Source of the DNA: Macrosoma leucophasiata
Taxonomy: Eukaryota; Arthropoda; Insecta; Lepidoptera; Hedylidae
Length of the DNA: 64,000 nt
Reading direction: 5' to 3'
Assembly: GCA_036365455.1 (NCBI GenBank)
Contig: JAWQUS010000008.1
Location: forward strand, 21,001,501 to 21,065,500
The notes under the pieces are model-generated. The model worked only from the letters and a program-made list of their open reading frames with translations, made no database searches and was not told where the DNA came from. How positions within the stretch are numbered: the first letter of the stretch is position 1; each line of letters begins with the position of its first letter. Of the stretch, positions 43,171 through 52,940 are shown one piece after another. The position numbers and the translations under genes were made by a program.

Positions 43171-43300
43171 CTCTTATCGCAAAAGCATATAAAATACATT
43201 TACCTATATAGTAAATGATAACATGAAAATATGTGTGCATGTTTCTCTCGCATCTTCTATATAGGTAAATGTATTTTATATGCTTTTGCGAGAAGAGAAT
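43168..43300. mobile_element. Near-perfect 43-bp inverted repeat around a 47-bp loop
   Basis: The left arm starts ATTCTCTTATCGCAAAAGC and the right arm is its complement with one mismatch, including CATATAAAATACATTTACC. Such near-identity implies recent origin or gene-conversion upkeep. Its position beside a (TA)n tract fits a TA-targeting mariner-type foldback, but no ends typical of that group are proven. Confidence 0.7.
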
Positions 43301-43364
43301 TCACTATTAATATAGTAAACAAGCGGTATTATTATAATAATCTACCTAATACATCAAATTCACG

Positions 43365-43592
43365 AGTCACAGTGCTGTTTGTAACAATACTCCTCCGAAA
43401 CGGCTGCACCGATCATTATGCAATTTTCTGTGTAGGTATATTTGTTAGGTATGAGAATCGGTTGTAATCTATTTTTTATATCCCTTAATGGTTTGGGTGA
43501 TTCTCCCCAAATATTTTATTTTTGTTTTTATGGACATATACTTAATTTTTTTATACTTTATACTTCTAAGGCGACACGAAGTTCGTCGGGGC
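43365..43592 (+). mobile_element. Helitron-like element, 30374 family, near full length
   Basis: ACGAGTCACAGTGCTG, ATACTCCTCCGAAACGGC and TATGAGAATCGGTTGTAATC, ending ACGAAGTTCGTCGGGGCTAG before T. One C of the CAGCTAG end is lost. Confidence 0.62.
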
Positions 43593-44132
43593 TAGTAATT
43601 ACATAAAATTAAACTGATTCTGAGCGCGGCTATGAACTGATAGTTTCATTAGTCGATCAGTTAGCCAGGAATGTAGTCAATTGGTAGCGATGTGACAGAG
43701 ACGAATGATCTATGACGATGCCTATGAAAAATGTTTTGTCGTACTTCATGTCGTGATTTGAACGTTAACGATATGTTGATTGGACCAATCTATTCCTAAA
43801 TGAGAAAAAAGACTACGAAGTTCAAGTGACAATTAATTACATGTAAACTTAGTCGTTGAAATCGACCGTTCAGATACAATGTTGAGTGCATTTCATTCGA
43901 AGTCAATTTCAGAACATTTTCAGCGCGGCCTATATGAAAACAGACAAAAATCAGTGAGCATTTCGTACGTTTGTCAAGCTGCAATTAGAAGGAATCGTTT
44001 GATTAAAATAAAAACGGTGTGGAGTGTCACAACAAATTTCCTTTGTAAAACTGTTTGAAAACTGCATAGGAACCCGATCCGAGAATAGCCCGACAGTTAC
44101 ATCCAGATAAATGAAACAACACAGTGATTAAA
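43593..44132. other. Possible promoter and 5' UTR region of the following exon
   Basis: A non-repetitive stretch ahead of the signal-peptide exon. A TCAGTG initiator-like motif lies at 43952 and an A-rich TTAAAATAAAAAC at 44003. A short upstream ORF (ATG 44111, six codons, TAA) precedes the start codon. TTTGAAAACTGCATAG|G at about 44070 is a possible acceptor if the UTR is spliced. All weak individually. Confidence 0.3.
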
Positions 44133-44211
44133 ATGAAGACACGGGGACCTTTGCTGTGCCTTCTTTTATTGTGCAAGTTCACCACATTGAGATCTCAATA
44201 CGTGATAAGAC
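44133..44211 (+). CDS. First coding exon of a candidate secreted-protein gene (signal peptide)
   Basis: ATG 44133 sits in a good insect context (TTAAAATG). The 26 codons give a classic signal peptide: MKTR, then a hydrophobic core GPLLCLLLLC, then a polar region KFTTLRSQYVIR. The exon stops after one base of the next codon at C|GTAAGT (donor 44212), an ideal 5' splice site. The frame does not continue as coding past the donor. Neighbours: an upstream non-repetitive region and, within 50 bp downstream, a SINE-1 in the intron. The best partner exon by phase is 63861-63949. I do not recognise the protein. Alternatives: a chance ORF, or the first exon of a larger gene continuing outside the window. 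Confidence 0.5.
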
Positions 44212-44262
44212 GTAAGTATAATTCATTTTCTTTTTAAAATTTTACAATAATTATAAGTACTT

Positions 44263-44500
44263 TTACTGGTGGTAGAGCTCCGGTGACGGAGCTCGCGGGC
44301 GTAGGCACCACTGCATTACCTAATATACTTGCCGCTAAATAATAGTGTTCAGCACTATCGTGTTCCGGTCAGGTTGTAATGTATGGACCTGTAATTTCCG
44401 GCACAGAGGCATAACACCTTAGGCCTCAGGAGTGGTATCGCATCTGCATTTTGACCTCTGGTCTTTCTGGTCTGTCTGTATGACTTTTCCAGTCACTTAA
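44263..44500 (+). repeat. SINE-1 copy, subfamily 1A, 3' end lost
   Basis: TTACTGGTGGTAGAGCTCCGG through GCACAGAGGCATAACACC to TGACCTCTGGTCTTTC, then sequence departs; the CAGTCACTTAAATTTAACG remnant marks the old 3' end. Lies 51 bp inside the putative intron. Confidence 0.82.
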
Positions 44501-44699
44501 ATTTAACGTTGTCAACTAGGACGTTCACGACATTTAATTTGAGTTCATATGCGTATCAATAGGTAGGTACAGCATCATGGAAGAGCCTTTTAGAGATCGA
44601 TACATTACCTACATTGCCGATGCAACATTAGGGTTTTTGACTAATTTATTTTTATTGATTTTCTAAAAAGCATTGCATAAATAAATACAATTTGTCTAA

Positions 44700-44905
44700 A
44701 TTGCACCCCCTTGAAGCTGGGGAAAGTCGCTAGTTAACCTAAAATTGAATGTCAGTCGCTACTCGCTACATAGTCGGACATTGTGAGGTACCTACAGCGT
44801 TCCCTAAACGCATTAGTGGTATGACGCTCTCCAGCCCTGCGTCTAGTTTTGTTAGTGCTTCAGTGTCGGGTGCAGAAAACAAAAGTCAAAATATTGAACA
44901 AGAAA
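44700..44905 (+). repeat. Composite repeat, copy 1 of 4
   Basis: Begins TTGCACCCCCTTGAAGCTGG and GTCGCTAGTTAAC, continues GTCGCTACTCGCTACATAGTCGG, GCATTAGTGG and ends CAGTGTCGGGTGCAGAAAAC. The first ~35 bp look like a reversed Helitron-type CTAG terminus joined to a body seen only in this 2.2-kb area. Confidence 0.6.
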
Positions 44906-44935
44906 GTAATTAAATAATTATCTTTTACAGTTTCA

Positions 44936-45340
44936 GCAACTCGTTTGTGGAATGATCTTCCCCTGACTGTATGAAACGCTCAGACAATCCAAACTTTTAA
45001 AATTCGAGTAAAACACTATTATGTCTCTATAACTCTCCATCTTTTTCTTTTTCGTTCTCTTCTCTTCGTTAACATTCCTATTTTCCTCACTGTCATTTTT
45101 GTGTATTTTATACGTTTTTATTCTTTCTATAAATGTGTTTATTTTCTTTTGTTTTGGTTTTACTTTGTTCTGTTGTGATTAGACATCCCAGTTCGATTTA
45201 TTTTTCCTAATTAGTACATCGCTGTTACTGTTCGATTTGTTTTTTTCTTAAAATTTGTTACCTGGAAGAAATCGCTTTAAAGCGATAAGGTCGCCATTTG
45301 TGCTTTTCCCTAAACATTGTACTAAATAATGAATTCTAAT
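44936..45340 (+). pseudogene. LINE 3' end: short RT C-terminal remnant and 3' UTR
   Basis: SATRLWNDLPLTV is encoded at 44936-44975 and ends at TGA; an LWN(D/S)LP motif is typical of the C-terminus of several LINE reverse transcriptases. A downstream QTFKIRVKHYY-like stretch follows. The 3' UTR has ACCTGGAAGAAATCGC and AAAGCGATAAGGTCGCC, which I recall from lepidopteran LINE tails. The apparent acceptor (TTTTACAG at 44932) preceding it is therefore not gene evidence. Confidence 0.6.
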
Positions 45341-45374
45341 TATTCCAATTTAAAAAAATGTCATATTGGTACAC

Positions 45375-45570
45375 CTAAATCGCACCCTTGCCAAGTCGAG
45401 GTGAGTCGCTAGAACGAGTATACACTAAAGTTTAGATGTCGATCGCTACTCGCTACATAGTCGGATATTGTGGGGTCCAGTGTCTCCTAAACTGCATTAG
45501 TGGTTCGATGCTGTGTGGTCCTGTGTCGGTAGTTACATTACTGTGTCAGTGTACTCGTGTGAAATATCGA
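45375..45570 (+). repeat. Composite repeat, copy 2 of 4 (first unit of a 226-bp tandem)
   Basis: TCGCACCCTTGCCAAGTCG, GTCGCTAGAACG, then TAAAGTTTAGATGTCGATCG and the body to TTACTGTGTCAGTGT. The body repeats at an offset of 226 bp with only a few changes. Confidence 0.65.
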
Positions 45571-45649
45571 TCAAGAACGCTAAATCCTGCTTGTAGAGGT
45601 TTTGTCCGGTACTATGTGATGTCCGGCGCTAGGGGGATTTCCCCTATAC

Positions 45650-45835
45650 ACTAAAGTTTAGATGTCGATCGCCACTCGCTACATAGTCGGATATTGTGGG
45701 GTACAGTGTTTCCTGAACTGCATTAGTGGTTCAATGCTGTGTGGTCCTGTATCGGTAGTTACATTACTGTGTCAGTGTCGAGCGCAGAAAACAATATACT
45801 CAAAATATTGTACAATACAGTCATTTAAATTGTAT
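45650..45835 (+). repeat. Composite repeat, copy 3 of 4 (second tandem unit)
   Basis: CACTAAAGTTTAGATGTCG through GGATATTGTGGGGTACAG and GTGTGGTCCTGTATCGG to GTCGAGCGCAGAAAACAATA. Both tandem units open a frame starting SIATRYIVGYCGVQC, which explains two look-alike ORFs; these are not genes. Confidence 0.65.
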
Positions 45836-45891
45836 ACTCACCCATTAACACCCATTCCTTCTAGTATCCCAGGTTGCTATTTTTGTATTTA

Positions 45892-46174
45892 CTCGAGCGC
45901 GTCAGATTAAGATAAGGGTGATACTTTGCACCCTGTTTTGCATTTAATTATTTCAAAAATGAAGGTGAAAAATTACGCAAGAATGTCTGATACTCATAGA
46001 GAATGTAAAGTGAACCTAATCAAAGTTCCCATCAAAAAATTCAGACGATTTTGATGCGAGGCGAGCTCGTGGCGTAAGTCCTAAGGGTTCGGCCGTTTAT
46101 GGAAATCTTAGATTTGGTGAAGGTACTGAAGAGGGTGCAAGGTATCTCCTATATCTAAATCTGACGCGCTGGAG
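45892..46174. mobile_element. MITE with ~44-bp terminal inverted repeats (283 bp)
   Basis: The left end CTCGAGCGCGTCAGATTAAG followed by ATAAGGGTGATACTTTGCACC matches the complement of the right end (CTCCAGCGCGTCAGATTTAG, ATATAGGAGATACCTTGCACC) with about seven differences. No transposase, and no clear target duplication. Superfamily unknown. Confidence 0.75.
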
Positions 46175-46401
46175 AAAAATCGCATCTTGAGCTCCCTACT
46201 TCTAAGTTATTAAGGTGCTTATTAAAATAAACAAGTTTATTGTATCTAAAATTTAAAGAAAGTAGATAATATTTATCTTGTACATAAAGAAATCCGGATC
46301 AACAGTTTAATCGTTAGGACAGGAAGAAAAAATATTTCGTTTAATCCCGCGCGATTTCTACAATGGCTCGATCGGAGGGGCATCCGATTTATCTATCTAT
46401 A

Positions 46402-46605
46402 TAAAATTCTCGTGTCACAGTGTTTATAACAATTCTACTCCGAAACGGTTGTACCGATCATAATGAAATTTGATGTGTACGTATACTTGGTAGGTATGAG
46501 AATCGGTTGTTATCTATTTTTTGTGTCTCTACAAACATGTTTTTTCGATATTTTGAACAATTTTTTATACTTCTAAGGAAATACGAATTTAGTCGGGGCA
46601 GCTAG
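46402..46605 (+). mobile_element. Helitron-like element, 30374 family, full length
   Basis: Starts TCTATATAAAATTCTCGTGTC and ends TTAGTCGGGGCAGCTAG before T. Both TC and CTAG termini are visible, so this is the cleanest short member. Confidence 0.68.
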
Positions 46606-46689
46606 TAGGTATATAAAAACATCCCGTATTATATATATTCCAATAATACCAGTAACATTATACATGACTTCAGAATGCTATTGGTACCT

Positions 46690-46915
46690 TTGTTGCACCC
46701 GCACGAAGCCGGGACGGATCGCTAATAAACACTAAAATTGGCGGTCGCTACATACCTTGTCGGATATTATGGGGTACATTTCTTAAACTGCATTAGTGAG
46801 CCGACGTCCTACGCACGGTAAATAGATTGTAAAACGTCCGACGCAGCCCTATGGCAATAGTTTTGTGAGTGTTTCAGTGTTGAGTGCAGAATAACGACTG
46901 TCGTTGCAAAAATAA
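46690..46915 (+). repeat. Composite repeat, copy 4 of 4
   Basis: TTGTTGCACCCGCACGAAGC, CGGGACGGATCGCTAATAAAC, CCTTGTCGGATATTATGGGG, AACTGCATTAGTGAGCC, and GTTGAGTGCAGAATAACG. Contains a short GACGTCCTACG/CGTCCGACG insertion absent from the others. Confidence 0.6.
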
Positions 46916-47278
46916 TAATGATATATACTATTTACTTCCATAGCTTACTAAGCCAATGTTTGATTTAGATTTGTGAGCTATGAATAGTACGATGGCACTT
47001 GCAAAGGTTTTGATTTGGACCTTAAGCTGAGAGGGTTAAATCGATGTGTGAGTATTTAAAAACAAAAGGTCTGTTAGCCCGTAATACTTTTTATATCGAA
47101 GAGTATAGGTAAAAGAAACAGCTATTCGAAACGTTGTGAGTTGTAAAATATTTATAGAGGCTGATAAAATTGCAGAGTATTTTGACACACACGATAATCA
47201 TAATGAGAATTACATGTTGAAATCAAAACATTTTAAATTGTCTTTTTTTACAATATGTAATATCACTTTATAATTTAC
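46916..47278. other. Unannotated stretch
   Basis: A+T-rich; no gene or repeat recognised. Confidence 0.4.
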
Positions 47279-47488
47279 TAGAGGTTCACCCCGGCTTCGC
47301 ACGGATGCAATGTTACCAACATGATTACGATCTTAATAAAATTAGCCTATAGCACTCCTGAATAGTGTAGCTTTAGGATCGTAAAAGAATTTTCATGATC
47401 GGTTCAGTATTTCCGAAGTTTAGCCCCCACAAACAAACAAATCTAAGTTATCAAAGTTGCAAACTTTACCTCTTTATTATATCAGTAT
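47279..47488 (-). mobile_element. Helitron-like element, 42404 family
   Basis: The left end CTAGAGGTTCACCCCGGCTTC is the diverged CTAG terminus. ATAGTGTAGCTTTAGGATCG, AAAGAATTTTCATGATCGG and TTACCTCTTTATTATATCAG match the 42404 family. Confidence 0.58.
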
Positions 47489-47750
47489 GCATTACGCGAT
47501 AGGTAGTATAGGTACCTAGCTTGACTTACCTTACCTAGCAATTGAGCTTTAATTGTGTAGCTATACGTCAGCCGAGACTTACTAAAACTAAGCCATTATA
47601 GTAATATAATTATTATTAATGTATAATTAAAACATTAATATAATTGACCACCGAAATACACATTGTACCTTGCAGCTGGTGAAAAATAAAAGTATGAATA
47701 TGTCAGCAGTAACGAGACACATCTGGTAGTTGAGCAATGAATGTAAAAAA

Positions 47751-48356
47751 AAACCGGCCACGTCCGAGTCTCACGGGCGGCAGACACAGGGATCCGTACA
47801 ATGAAAAGATTTCGTAGGTTTACTTTTGAAAGGTTTTCGAGTAATCTTTTTATAAAACTAAGGTGGTAAACATACATGCAGTTCTTGATGAAAGCAAAGG
47901 TGCAGATGCGTTGAGGCCTTAGTTGTTCAGTAGTTAGTTTAGTTAGTTAGTAGAGACCTTATCTCTGTGATAGTTATTACGGAGCCATACATTACCGAAA
48001 CACGTAGTGCTGAACATTACCATTTGCCGGCAGTTAGATTAGATAATGCCTACATCCTTTATCTCCTGAAGATTATAGAACTATTTTCCGTATATTATTA
48101 GGTACTTTCTAAATTTTACATAATTTATTTATGATAAGTTCCCGTGTCTGAAAGTTGAAGAAGTTTTCGGTAATCCAAAACTATTGCAAATTAGACTTTA
48201 TTTTTATACAAATAAAACGCCGACGTTCTCCAAATCACAACTCAGCCGGCACCATAGTTTTGAAGCAACTTGGCTGACGGACAAACAGACGGACCGACGC
48301 ACGCGCCATCCTCTAAGGAATCCGCTTTTGTTCTTTCGAGACACGGAACCCTAAAA
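47751..48356 (+). repeat. GACA-associated dispersed repeat, interrupted by a SINE-1
   Basis: AAACCGGCCACGTCCGAGTC starts it and GAGACACGGAACCCTAAAAAG ends it, with GACGGACAAACAGACGGACC before the end. The SINE-1 at 47866-48078 sits inside. Confidence 0.65.
47866..48078 (-). repeat. SINE-1 copy, subfamily 1B, nested and decayed
   Basis: AAACATACATGCAGTTC, AAAGGTGCAGATGCGTTGAGG, TCTGTGATAGTTATTACGGAG and TGCTGAACATTACCATTTG. The GTTATTACGG block marks 1B. Confidence 0.65.
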
Positions 48357-48856
48357 AGTAACTGCCATCTTTATTGTGTATCACAGTTTCTGGAGCATAC
48401 ATGACCCACATATTTGTGTCCGATTTTAAACCTACATAATACATACCTATTATTAGATATTAAAAAATCACACACATGACTTTCCTATGATTGATATTCA
48501 GTAGCTGATAAAAATAATTTCTTTCGGAGGTAGAGCTCCACTCTCTCTTATAAATAATATGTCTTACAATAATAGAAATATGATATATATAATGTTCATG
48601 ACAACGACTCTTATTTTGATCAGTTTTTTCCAGAGAATTTGTTATTTCGTAATATTTACAAACATTGTTTTAATTTACAATAGGAATTACTGATTTTATA
48701 AAGTAGTGACACGACTTAGATTTAGCGATACTATCCGTGGGCAGCCTCCTTTACTTGTTTTTTCCGTTTTTCCTTTTGGTTATAAAAAGGATATAAAAGA
48801 ATCGGAAAGTTACCCTTATTTTATAGTTGGCCATTTTTCTTGTACTTGTAATATTT
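48357..48856. other. Unannotated stretch
   Basis: No gene recognised. An isolated SINE-1 start-like GGAGGTAGAGCTCCACTC lies at 48526. Confidence 0.4.
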
Positions 48857-49048
48857 TTTTTCGCAATAACATATGCGAGTAAACTTTAGAAATTAAAGAA
48901 AAAAAAACAGAAAGAAAAAGTCGGTAACGGTCGCCAATGAAGCTACTTCGGTAGCTTAGTGGTAAAGCGGCTGGACTGGTTATCCTGAGGTCGCAGGTTT
49001 GATTTCTGCTCGAAGTCAAATTTTTCTTTCTGTTTTTTTTTTAATTTG
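48857..49048 (+). repeat. SINE-4 copy with complete tRNA-like head and an inverted second tail
   Basis: The head 48945-49016 has acceptor halves ACTTCGG/(C)CGAAGT, box A TAGCTTAGTGG and box B AGGTTTGATTTC. The anticodon stem has one mismatch and loop CTGGTTA (GGT, Thr-like). Right tail TTTTTCTTTCTGTTTTTT at 49017-49048. On the left (48857-48920) the same tail occurs reversed, including TTCGCAATAAC and ACAGAAAGAAAAAG, making an inverted pair around the head. Confidence 0.65.
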
Positions 49049-49229
49049 TAATACAATACTTATGCAAAAAACAAACATACTTGGATTAGGTTACGTCACT
49101 TACTTAAATTTTGAAAATGCCCAATATTTCGAATTTTAATAAATTAATATCTTGTCTGAATACGTACATCTTTTTGGTTATTTCCCTCTCTCGTCATACA
49201 AGACAAGCGGCCAGGGTTGACGTTGTCCT

Positions 49230-49290
49230 GGACGTAATGTGGTGGTGTTAACACTCTTGCACTACGACTGTGGAGCTCTACCACTGGTAT
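49230..49290 (-). repeat. SINE-1 5'-end fragment
   Basis: TAATGTGGTGGTGTTAACAC to GGAGCTCTACCACTGGTA, decayed. Confidence 0.45.
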
Positions 49291-49913
49291 TATTAACGTA
49301 TATTTTTTTCTGTTATTTAAAACGTCACTGGTTAATCATGGTTGTATCTTCTGCGTCCGTACAACTCTGCCTACGCCGACGGAAAACAGAGGAGTGAAGA
49401 TTATAAAAGGAAAAACATCAAAAAATCAAAAAGTTATTTCTTTCTATGTTTATATTCAGCAGCATAAAACGGTTTAGCGTTTCGCCCAATGTTCTAGGGG
49501 CGTGTTTAATCACATTGTCCGGTCAATTCGACACTGTCCAATGCAGAGCATAGAAAAGACTACATGTGACGTGGCTTTAAAAATAAACGAATAGTCTTCT
49601 GAAGAATGAATTAACAAAAATACTCCTGCGAGCTTTAAACTGAAATGTAATTTAATTGTGTTTAATAAACACATAATAATATGGGATTGTCCCATTGGAC
49701 ATAAAAAATAAAAAGTACATTTATGAGATAGGTACGCACAATCGATCGATAAAGTACTAATATACTAGGTATTGGGAACCTTAGAAAATACTGTAGTAGT
49801 ATTGTTCTAGTTTTTTTTTTATATTGTAGATGTTGCTAGCGATAAAACTTGATTCCCATTTCTGTTATGAAGAACATGTATTGTGACTATGGTTAAGAAG
49901 AAATATTATGAAC
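49291..49913. other. Unannotated stretch
   Basis: TCTGCCTACGCCGACGGAAA at 49366-49385 may be a remnant of an RTE or SINE-2 tail. No gene recognised. Confidence 0.4.
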
Positions 49914-50172
49914 TAGCTGACCCGGGAATCTTCGTATTCTCTCAGAACAAAATAATGTATCAAAGGTTTGATGGGTACGGACTATTTGTAGCTATGGGAA
50001 AATAAAATTGTTGTTTTTACCGATTCTCTTACAATTAATTCATTTTTGTCACCTTTTGAACCTTCTCTGGACTTCCATAAATAATTAAATACCAAAATTA
50101 TCCAAATCGGTTCAACCGTTTTCGACATTCGCGCTTAGCAACACATTAAGCGATTCATTTTTTTTTATATAG
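49914..50172 (-). mobile_element. Helitron-like element, 8205 family, full length
   Basis: The left end CTAGCTGACCCGGGAATC and the right end reversed TCTATATAAAAAAAAATG. Body landmarks TTTGATGGGTACGGACTA, TTCTCTGGACTTCCAT and TTCGCGCTTAGCAACACA. Confidence 0.65.
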
Positions 50173-51111
50173 ATAATGTATTTCCAATTTCCACCAATCC
50201 ATTATTTATAACGTAGGTAGGTACCACCTATCAGGATACCATTATTATATAGATATATGATGGGATAGGTAGATATAGATAAGTACGATAATATTTATTT
50301 CTAATGTTACCAGCAAAATGTAATATATTTTGTATGATGCACTCTACACTGGATACGATATGTTTGTTGTTGTATTAAAAAACGCTTCCACCAATGAACA
50401 ATTTGTGATGAGCCTACTCTAATATTTGTTGGGTCTGCGAGAGGCGGGATACAATCAGAGTGCGGTTCGCGCGCCAATCTCCCCACAAAACATAATAATT
50501 GTTTCTCCTTTGCAAATGGACCTCGCACAGGACTCTCGTAAATTTTGCTGTAAAGCGAGAACTGTTATTAGGTACCCCGTGCATGCTGACATAGGACAGA
50601 TTGATCATGTTTGTCTATCATTTTTTTGTATATACCAGTGCCGATATTATTAAAAGCGAAGAAAATTGAGTACCATGAAACCCATTAAAAAGTAAGAAAA
50701 TATAAAAGAAAACAGGAAAGGAAAAATTATGATCTGAGGTCGAAAAGGGGATGGGGGACGGCATTTTAAAGATTGAAAATGCTTTATCATAATTTTCAAC
50801 AAACCTTAGAATAGGTACTATCCAAAAAAATTAAAAAGCATAGTTTTCGTGACAAAAACTTACATAAAACACACGATTAAACACAGAAACAGGTACTTAT
50901 ATTGATGTGCGAATTTTCGTTTGAAAACGTATGATAGGTACTTAATTAGTTTCACCAATTTTGGTGAATGAAAAAGTACAAAATTTAAAGTTGTAAATCT
51001 TTTTATTACCAACAACTTTTTTGATAGGACTCGTAGTTTTTCCGGAAATCGTAATAAACCGTTTTCAACCCTTAAAATATTCCCCCCTTCCCGACATAAA
51101 ATCACTCGTAA
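50173..51111. other. Unannotated stretch
   Basis: A moderately GC-rich patch at 50440-50570 is open in several frames but shows no motif. The rest is A+T-rich. Confidence 0.4.
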
Positions 51112-51325
51112 TTCATTTTTTGTTTAAAAAATGAATTGCTTTTCGTTAGGTTAAACTGAACGGCTCTACCGATTTAATTAATTTTGATTTCGAATTATTA
51201 TTTCAAGTCCAGGGAAGGTTAAAAAGTGAGAAAATATGAAGAAATAATATAAGGGATATAGTAAAACCAACAATGTTATTTTCCCATACAAATAGTACGT
51301 ACACCTTTGACACATTATAAAATTT
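51112..51325 (+). mobile_element. Helitron-like element, 8205 family, 3' end missing
   Basis: GAACGGCTCTACCGATTTAA, AAGTCCAGGGAAGGTTAAAA and ACAAATAGTACGTACACC are the complement of the 8205 landmarks. The CTAG terminus is not found. Confidence 0.55.
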
Positions 51326-51354
51326 AATTCTTCTAAATAAATGTCTTTATTTCA

Positions 51355-51770
51355 TGTTATGGAAGTGGCAAACAAGCATGTAGTTCACATTAATGTTAAG
51401 TGATGACTGCAGCCTATAGACACCCACCCAAAGACCAGAGGTCAAAATGAAATTTGAAATTTATTTGACGTTAACATATGTAGTACAATTTTTGGAATAG
51501 GTACATATTTCAGGGCAAATTGACATATAGGTGCATAATAGTTAAATTATGGGCATAGTACCATTCTTCTTGCTAGGCTATTTGTTACAATAGTCTGTGT
51601 TAAGAAGAAGAGTACCGCCCCCCGGGTGGGTATAGCATGCAATTAAATTCGATGAGGCATTTACTTAATTATAGTAATTGCTAATGCGTAGGTAGGTAGG
51701 TACTACATTCACATGACAAAATGCAGAAGCGTTCCCACTCCTGAGGCCTAAGGAGTTATGCCTCTATGTA
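51355..51770 (-). repeat. SINE-1 (1A) copy split by a LINE insertion
   Basis: GGAAGTGGCAAACAAGCATG to GACCAGAGGTCAAAATG on one side, and CAAAATGCAGAAGCGTTCCC with TAAGGAGTTATGCCTCT on the other. The 5' half beyond that point is missing. The break is the 267-bp insertion at 51450-51716. Confidence 0.85.
51450..51716 (-). mobile_element. 5'-truncated LINE inserted in a SINE-1, with 7-bp target duplication
   Basis: Bounded by CAAAATG on both sides (51443-51449, 51717-51723). On the minus strand it ends AACGTCAAATAAATTTCAAATTT, a repeat-type LINE tail, and begins TCATGTGAATGTAG. No protein similarity seen. Distinct from the RTE and jockey-like fragments. Confidence 0.78.
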
Positions 51771-52000
51771 TTCCAGTCTGGAATCATAGCGAATGTTTTG
51801 TTGGCAAATGTAATGAATATTTTTGTATAAGCTTTATGTTCCAAAAAACGGAATTCAATTGAAAAATGTGTAAATAGACGAACGAATAAATAAATACACA
51901 CTAGGTACTAGGTACACTAGGTACACAATTCAATGAAAAAGACAATCAGAAATACCATTTTTCGATTTGCAGTTTTTTTTTAAAGTCTATTCTGTATAAC

Positions 52001-52157
52001 GAAGCCGGCAAACAAACTTGCAGTTCGCATGGATATTAAGTGATGACTACAGTCTATAAACTCTATAAACCTCTACAAAAAACCAGAGGTCGAAATGCAG
52101 ATGCGTTGCCACCCCTGAGACCTTACGCAAGTCTCTGTAATAGTTAATTATTGTATA
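52001..52157 (-). repeat. SINE-1 3' half, subfamily 1B
   Basis: GCCGGCAAACAAACTTGCAG, AAGTGATGACTACAGTC and GAAATGCAGATGCGTTGCC. CTCTGTAATAGTTA marks 1B. Confidence 0.7.
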
Positions 52158-52262
52158 GTTAGTCCCTTATTATCTATTTCTAGGAAGTTCGTATGAATTA
52201 CTTGACGACTGCAGTTTTATAAATATTTTTATTTGTTCTGTAAGATTCTGACAATATTCTTC

Positions 52263-52305
52263 TACTGGTGGTAGAGTTCCATTGTCGGACTTAAGGCGTA
52301 TTCCT
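52263..52305 (+). repeat. SINE-1 5'-end fragment
   Basis: CTACTGGTGGTAGAGTTCC then ATTGTCGGACTTAAGGCG, truncated. Confidence 0.5.
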
Positions 52306-52496
52306 TCAGCACTTCTACACACACTCACACACGCTCTGAAACATATTATTTGCCACAGTTTGAGAACGTATTAACATGTGTTCTTATGTAGGTAATTAAA
52401 TTTATCAAAAAACTCGATGTTTGAATGTCGGCACTTTCAAAACATTTTCCAAAATACAACCAATTTCATCCTCCGAAAGTGTCCCCATGTTTTTTA

Positions 52497-52767
52497 ATGT
52501 TATGGAAGTGGCAAAAAAGCATGCAGTTCACATTGATGTTATGTGATGACTGCAGCCTATATACACCCACACAAAGACCAAAGGTTAAAATGCAGATGCG
52601 TTACCACTCCTGAGTCCTAAAGTGTTACGCCTCTGTGCCGGAAATTACAGGGCCGTACATTACCACCTGAACGGAACACGATAGTGCTGAACACTACCAT
52701 TTAGCGGCAAGTATATTAGGTAATGCGGTGGTGCCTACGCCCGCGAGCTCCGTCACCGGAAACTCTG
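52497..52767 (-). repeat. SINE-1 copy, subfamily 1A, near full length
   Basis: GTTATGGAAGTGGCAAAAAAGC to CCCGCGAGCTCCGTCACCGG. The terminal CTCTACCACCAGT is replaced by a following GACA-family copy, so one inserted into or recombined with the other. Confidence 0.87.
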
Positions 52768-52772
52768 TATTT

Positions 52773-52940
52773 TATTTTACACGTCCATATTTGAGTCACT
52801 GATTTTCTTAAATAGATATATCAAATTTCAAAACAATCGGCTAAGCACTTTCAGGGCAAATTGGCTGTGACAGACAAGTAGACACACACACGGGTGATCT
52901 TATAAGATTTCGTGCTTTTTCCTCTTACGGACCCTAAAAG
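52773..52940 (+). repeat. GACA-associated dispersed repeat, 3' part
   Basis: AAACAATCGGCTAAGCAC, GGCTGTGACAGACAAGTAGAC and CTCTTACGGACCCTAAAAG. Confidence 0.55.

Noticed and set aside
44932..44976. TTTTACAG acceptor followed by an open phase-1 frame as exon 2 of the signal-peptide gene
   Set aside because: The encoded SATRLWNDLP is a LINE RT C-terminal motif followed by a LINE 3' UTR, so it is a retroelement remnant.
45436..45910. Two ORFs with near-identical N-termini (a possible gene duplication)
   Set aside because: They are frames within the 226-bp tandem composite repeat; the frames diverge and end at unrelated stops.
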